DNA of 64,000 nucleotides from Patiria pectinifera (taxonomy: Eukaryota > Echinodermata > Asteroidea > Valvatida > Asterinidae): assembly GCA_029964075.1 (NCBI GenBank), contig CM057147.1, positions 10,995,513 through 11,059,512 of the forward strand, in the 5' to 3' direction. The notes below the pieces were generated by a model. It worked only from the letters and a program-made list of their open reading frames with translations. It ran no database searches and was not told where the DNA came from. Both the position numbers and the translations under genes were made by a program. Below, in pieces: positions 55,901-61,900 of the stretch. Numbering within the stretch: the stretch's first letter is position 1; each line of letters opens with the position of its first letter.

Positions 55901-58900
55901 CGCAAGTGGAACCACCACAGGATACAGTTTGCAAGGTGGTGCGGCGCGCGATGTTAGATTGTGTGTATTTGTGTGGGCAAACTTCAGTTCAAAAATTGCG
56001 CGCACACAAATTCCAAGTTGGCTTGCGCGAATTTCAAAACAGGCCATCTTATTAGATTGCATCACAATTACAGTTGTTTGAAACGCCACGACTTCGACAT
56101 ACTTTCGGCGCGACCGATGTCGTGGATTCGATGTCACATCACCAAACACAAATAAGGCTCGTCAACGCTTCACCCTTTCATCAACTTTATAGGTAACGCT
56201 TCACCCAATTATTAAAAAGGAACGTTACGGCTTCACTATAACAACAAATTATTGACCTCAGGCTTCGGCGTCGAAACGGCGTCGATATTTTGCGACCTCT
56301 GAGGAGGGTAGGTCCACGCTTCAAATTGACGCCTGCATTAATAAAAAATAGCCCTTCCAAATGCAATACATGGTCTAGGTTGTGAAAAAAAGTACAACGT
56401 ACATTTTGAAACATAAAAATTAACAAGATTTGCTCAAATGAACTTGAAATTATTATCTGTCAAGGATTTTGAAAATATGATATCAAGGTAGCGAAATTTA
56501 AAGGGAATATACAACATTTGCAAACATCGAAAAATAAAACTACCAAGTTTTTACAAAATACCTTACTACATGTAGGATGTTGGTAAATGACAGTCTAAAG
56601 CATCCTGTAAAATTATGGCACCTGGTGTGAAGTAATTTTCAAGAAAATTGTATTTTTGTATACATTTGGCCGACCACTGTTGGAAAAACCTAACTATTTT
56701 TCAACTACTGCTCCAACTTAACACTTTTTCAGTCCAAATTTTGTTTGCTATTGGTTACATGTTCATGAACGGGTGCAGGCCAGCTAGACTGGTTCCCTTA
56801 CCTTACAATTTTCCGGCTTTTTATTTTTCTTGGTTTTTCCAGCATTTTCGAACACAAAACTTCAAACATGTCAGTGTAACAATATTTGATCTATTATACT
56901 AACCCCTCAAATAGTTCATTTCTGAAAATAACAGCAAAAGCCAATGATGTACATTCCCTTTAACGCTTGATTTGCAAAATGATTTAACGTACCAACATGG
57001 GGCAAAGTGATGTTCTGACTAGAGTTGGTCACTCCACTATAAATGGCTGGACTGTCAAAGATTTCCGTCATCTCATTGCCATGGCTACCAGATAGCTGAC
57101 GTACTTGCAGCTCGTATTCCTTAATGCCAGCAACACTGTCTGCCCAGCCTTGCCAGGTGACAATTATCTCTGCCTGTGAAGAATATGAAACCAAACATTT
57201 ATTCATTAATGCCTAAGACAGTTTACCCATTCCCATTGGTCAAGAGCCTGTCACGTGGCCGGTCTTAAAGATAGTTGGGTGGGAAGAAGGGGGTATTGGC
57301 ACCCTCGGAAATCAACTTCTAATCAACGTCTCTAGATCAGAAAAAAATTCTTGGTTTTTCCAGCATCTTCAAGCCCAAAACTTGAAACAAGTCAGTTTAA
57401 CAATATCTGCTATAACATTCTTATCTCCAAAATCCACTTACTACTGAAAATTGCAGCAAGAGCAAATGTTGTACATTCCCTTTCAGTGTCTTGCCCAAGG
57501 GCATAAACACCATGTTCCTAGCTGGCAGGGAACATGGTGCTTGTGTTCTTGGGAAAGACACTTTACTATAATTGCCACTCTCCACCCAGGAATACAAATG
57601 TGGTACCTTGGAAGGTGGAGACCAGAATGCATTGATCTCGAGCTGCTGCAAAAAGTGGTCTCATGGCCTGATGAAAAGTGGTAATAATTGTGAAGCACTT
57701 TGAGACCTTTGGTGTAAGGCACTATACAGGGTGTTTAAAAAAAAAGGAACCCAACTTCAAAGAACGAGTATGGACAGACGATATGTTTACTGGCTATAAA
57801 ACTGGTATCATCTGAAAGCGTAATCTCTATGCTTTTCAATGATACCGTGTTTAGGTTTTCTGAGTCATGCATCACTGAGCATCATTGTCTTGAAAACTGG
57901 ATGCAAAAATGCAGTTGGTTCACTTTCATAAAAAAAAAACCCACTGGGCACGGTGTGCCTATTGTTACGGAAATGTCTGTGAAATGGCTTGAATGTTAAT
58001 CCTCGGGAAAATGGCACATTGTTTTGAACGTGGCTTGGTCAAAACGAGAAATTCATGACAAACAATAAAATCCAGTTTTGAAACCAACCCGACTTGTTGT
58101 TTTTTTTTGGTTTCTTTTATGCACTCGTGTCTTCTTCTTGAATACTTATTCTCATTCCCACCATGCCTATTGTGTTTGACATGAAAGTGAACCAACTGCA
58201 ATTTTGCATCAAAATCTCATGACAGTGCCGCTCAGTGATGCATGACCCTGGAAATGTAAACAAGGTATCATTGAAAAGCACAGAGATTACGCTTTCAGAT
58301 GATACCAGTTTTATAGCCAGTAAACATTTAGTCTGTCCATACTGGTTCTTCAAAGTTGGGTTTCCTTTTTATTGAAACACCCTGTATAAGCACCACATTA
58401 GTATTACATTATTATTATGCCATAAACCCATCATGCCATATATCCATTCAGGATTGAAATCATGTTTGGTCCACACTAACCTGTGATGTAACATCATTCC
58501 CTGCATACAGCATAGTGGTTCTACATCCACTGCCAACATCCACACAGTGGTAGGGGTCGATGAAGTCAAAGGTGAAAGTTGAAGAGTCGGAGGTTGTCCT
58601 GCCACTGTAGTATCGTGTGATGATGCTGTTTGAATTGTCCCTATCATAGAGCTTCATGTACCCGCCACTTGTGGAATATACATTATACCTCAGGCTGTAA
58701 AACCATACAAATGAAGAAATATAAACAAACACACATACTACAGACATGAAAATATAACAATCTGAAGAAAACAGCTGATTGAAACTGATTCAAGCACTGC
58801 AATGTTGTCATTTGAACCACGGAGCAAGGAACTGAAGGAGTCAGAACTCCCCTACTTCAAAGAAAATTTGCTCTATTCCTTCCGTCGGAAACCTTAGGAA

Positions 58901-61900
58901 ATTTCCCAAAATGTCATATTTCATGAATGATTTATTGCCAATAAAAAATTCAAAAAGACATAACTTATTGGGAAAAAAATTGATTTATCTTCAAATAACA
59001 GGAAGAGATAGCGCATTCAAGGGCCAGCAACTGCACATCGATAACTTGATTTCATTACTCACATCTAACAACTGCGTAGTTGTTAAAATCTACAAAAATT
59101 TTAAAAGAGGAACGACGTGACATGACTATAGGGAGGTTGTTGGTTACCAACTGAAAAGGTGGTGACGATCATCGTGTTCAAAGGCCGCTTGCAGTCACGC
59201 AATGAATGGTCCAGGATTATGGTCACAGTGCTGTAGCTATGGACATTCCCGAGGGATTGGAATGTTAATGCTCAAAACTGTAAATCGCCGAAGAGTTCTA
59301 ACTCCTATTCCTTGCTCCATGTTTGAACAGAGTAATTCTTGTATATTCTGAAACAATCCAAACTGTCCTAATCATGTATAATATCTTTCTGAACATAATT
59401 ATTTCTACAGGCTGGAGAATTTGATAATAATTAATGAAACTGATAAACCTGTATGAATTAAAGCATTACAAAAATTTGTTTCGAATTTTGCAACTTACGA
59501 AATTTGCCGAGTCCTTACACTCAAATTATCAAAACAAAATTGGATTTTTCAAGATACATTGTATTCTCTTACCCCAACGATCTGTCCTAAACCTCTTTAC
59601 TTCAAAGGTTATTTTCATGCAACTTTTCATCTAAAACATGTGAATGTTGCTCTAAACATAACAGCACAGGCAAAAAGTTGTTATCATTAAGTAAAATGTT
59701 TGGCAATTTGATCACACTACGTGTTTCTAATGGGCTTACACATCTCCTGTAGCTGGTGTCCAGGAGTTGTAGTTCAAGTTGAATGTAAACTGACAGGATA
59801 CCACGTCTGTTGCCGGATTGTTTTGATTGAAAGAATTCCCAGTTGTCGACGTTGTACAATCCTGCGAGCCCACTGAATATATCACACTGTAACCCCCTAG
59901 TGCATGAAAAAAATCACAAAGGGCAAAAAACCTAGCTAATATTGATTTACATCACCCTGAAGCAAATTCATCTTATGAATAGGTTAACTGTGGTGCCCCC
60001 TGCTACATACATCGGATTCAAACCAGCCACCGATCCTGCATGTTTGGTGGTCGAGTGGTGAGACGTCTGCGCTAGAAAGCAGGAGGTTGTGGGTTCGAGT
60101 CCCATCCAAGTGTTTTTTCCTACTTTAAATAATAACAAAGGTTTGCAGAAATACCATGTGCGAATAATTTCTCAACTAAGATAATTGGTTCAATAACATA
60201 ACTAGAGGGAATACGAGAAGTTTTCTCCTGGAGACGGTCAGAGCATACTGACCGGAACGTCGAGTTTATACCTCTGGTTCTTTTCAGAACCATTCTCTTA
60301 GTTGAGAAATTATTCGCACATGGTGTTTCCGCAAACCTTTCATTATTTACTATCTCCACCATGCAAAGCCTCAAATCTTACTTTTCCAACTTTCACTCAG
60401 GAGGTAACACACTTGAATATGCAGTGTTTATACGTCGGTGAAGGGCAAAAACCTAATATTGATTCAAATCACAATATTATTTTCTGGTATTGATTAAAGA
60501 TAAAATATTAACCTTATTAAAATGTGAAGGTTGTACAAAATATGCTTTCCGTGTGGCCTAAACAATAGCTTGTAAATGTATTCATATACATGTAGGAATG
60601 TTTGGTTCAATAACATAACTAAAGAAAGACTGAAGGGAATACGAAGAGTACATGCCTGCCCTGCCCCCCCCCCCCCCCCCCCCATTAACCTGTGTCAACC
60701 CCTCTGCCGCCCAGAGCTCAGATAGGTCGTAAACAATCCTGGCCCACACAAAGGCCATGTGACCTGGCTATATCTTGTGCATGAGGGGGGGATTGACCTA
60801 GAAACAGTGTGGTGATAAAATTCTCCATGTGGTTTCACGGTGTGATTTTTTTGGTCACTCGACTTTAAGAGAAGAAAACCTTTTTTGTATATTTGAAGCT
60901 GATTATGATCAGTACCCATTCAGTTGTGTCTTCGATCCACCCCTCCAACAAATACCCTACTGCAAAACTGGACCCTAGATATGCCACTTTGTAGGTACAT
61001 GTACTTAATGGGTGTCTCTGGGTGTGTCGCTTTCGATCTGAATCTGATTTTTAAGCTCTGGCAACAGAGCTTCTACCAGTCACTCGGGTTTCGGTTGGTC
61101 AGTCCCCCCAAAAAATTGACCAAACACGAACCCCCAAACTCACCCACAAACCTGTAAGTACCAAACTGTAACTGTCCAAAACAGCAAACAAAAGACATTA
61201 AATACTTGCCGAAACTTTTCTGTAACAATTTGTGATACTATTGTTTATGAACTTTTCTGATTAGAGGCAAGATAATTGTGGTAACTAGTGCAGAGCCAGT
61301 TGAAAATGTGCCTGTTCGGGAGGGGCAAGTTGAAAATGTGCCTGTTCGGGAGGGGCAAATTGCTTGACCGCTGCGTTTTTGAGAACTTTTCGTGCAAACA
61401 ACGCACACAATTATGAGGAAGAAAAGTGTATCATTGTTTATTTACCCTCTATTCTATGCACGGACGCGGCATATTGACGCCATAGATATAGAACTATAAC
61501 TATGATTGACGCGGCATATTATTCTACACGCGGCTTATCATTCTATGCGAGGACGCGCGCTTTAGCTCAAACATGACGTAAACAATCGAAAAGGACTGTG
61601 CGTGCTCTAAGTTAATAATCTGCCACGTTGAGGCTCAAAAAATGCTGCTTTTTTGCAGCTTTTTCGAGAACCGCTCATCCAAACCACTTCAAACTTGACA
61701 CTGCACATTCAGTGGTGCCGAGCAATACACCTGCCGCTTTTCAACTTCATATGGTGCCCTGTTCTGGAGATAATAGGCGGACAGACAGACAGACACAGAT
61801 TCCTGGAATTATAGTAAGGATGTTATAGTCACATGGTATTTTTGTGCGCTTCGAACTTAGAAAGTTTTAAAAGGGGCTTCTACCTGTGACTATACATCAC

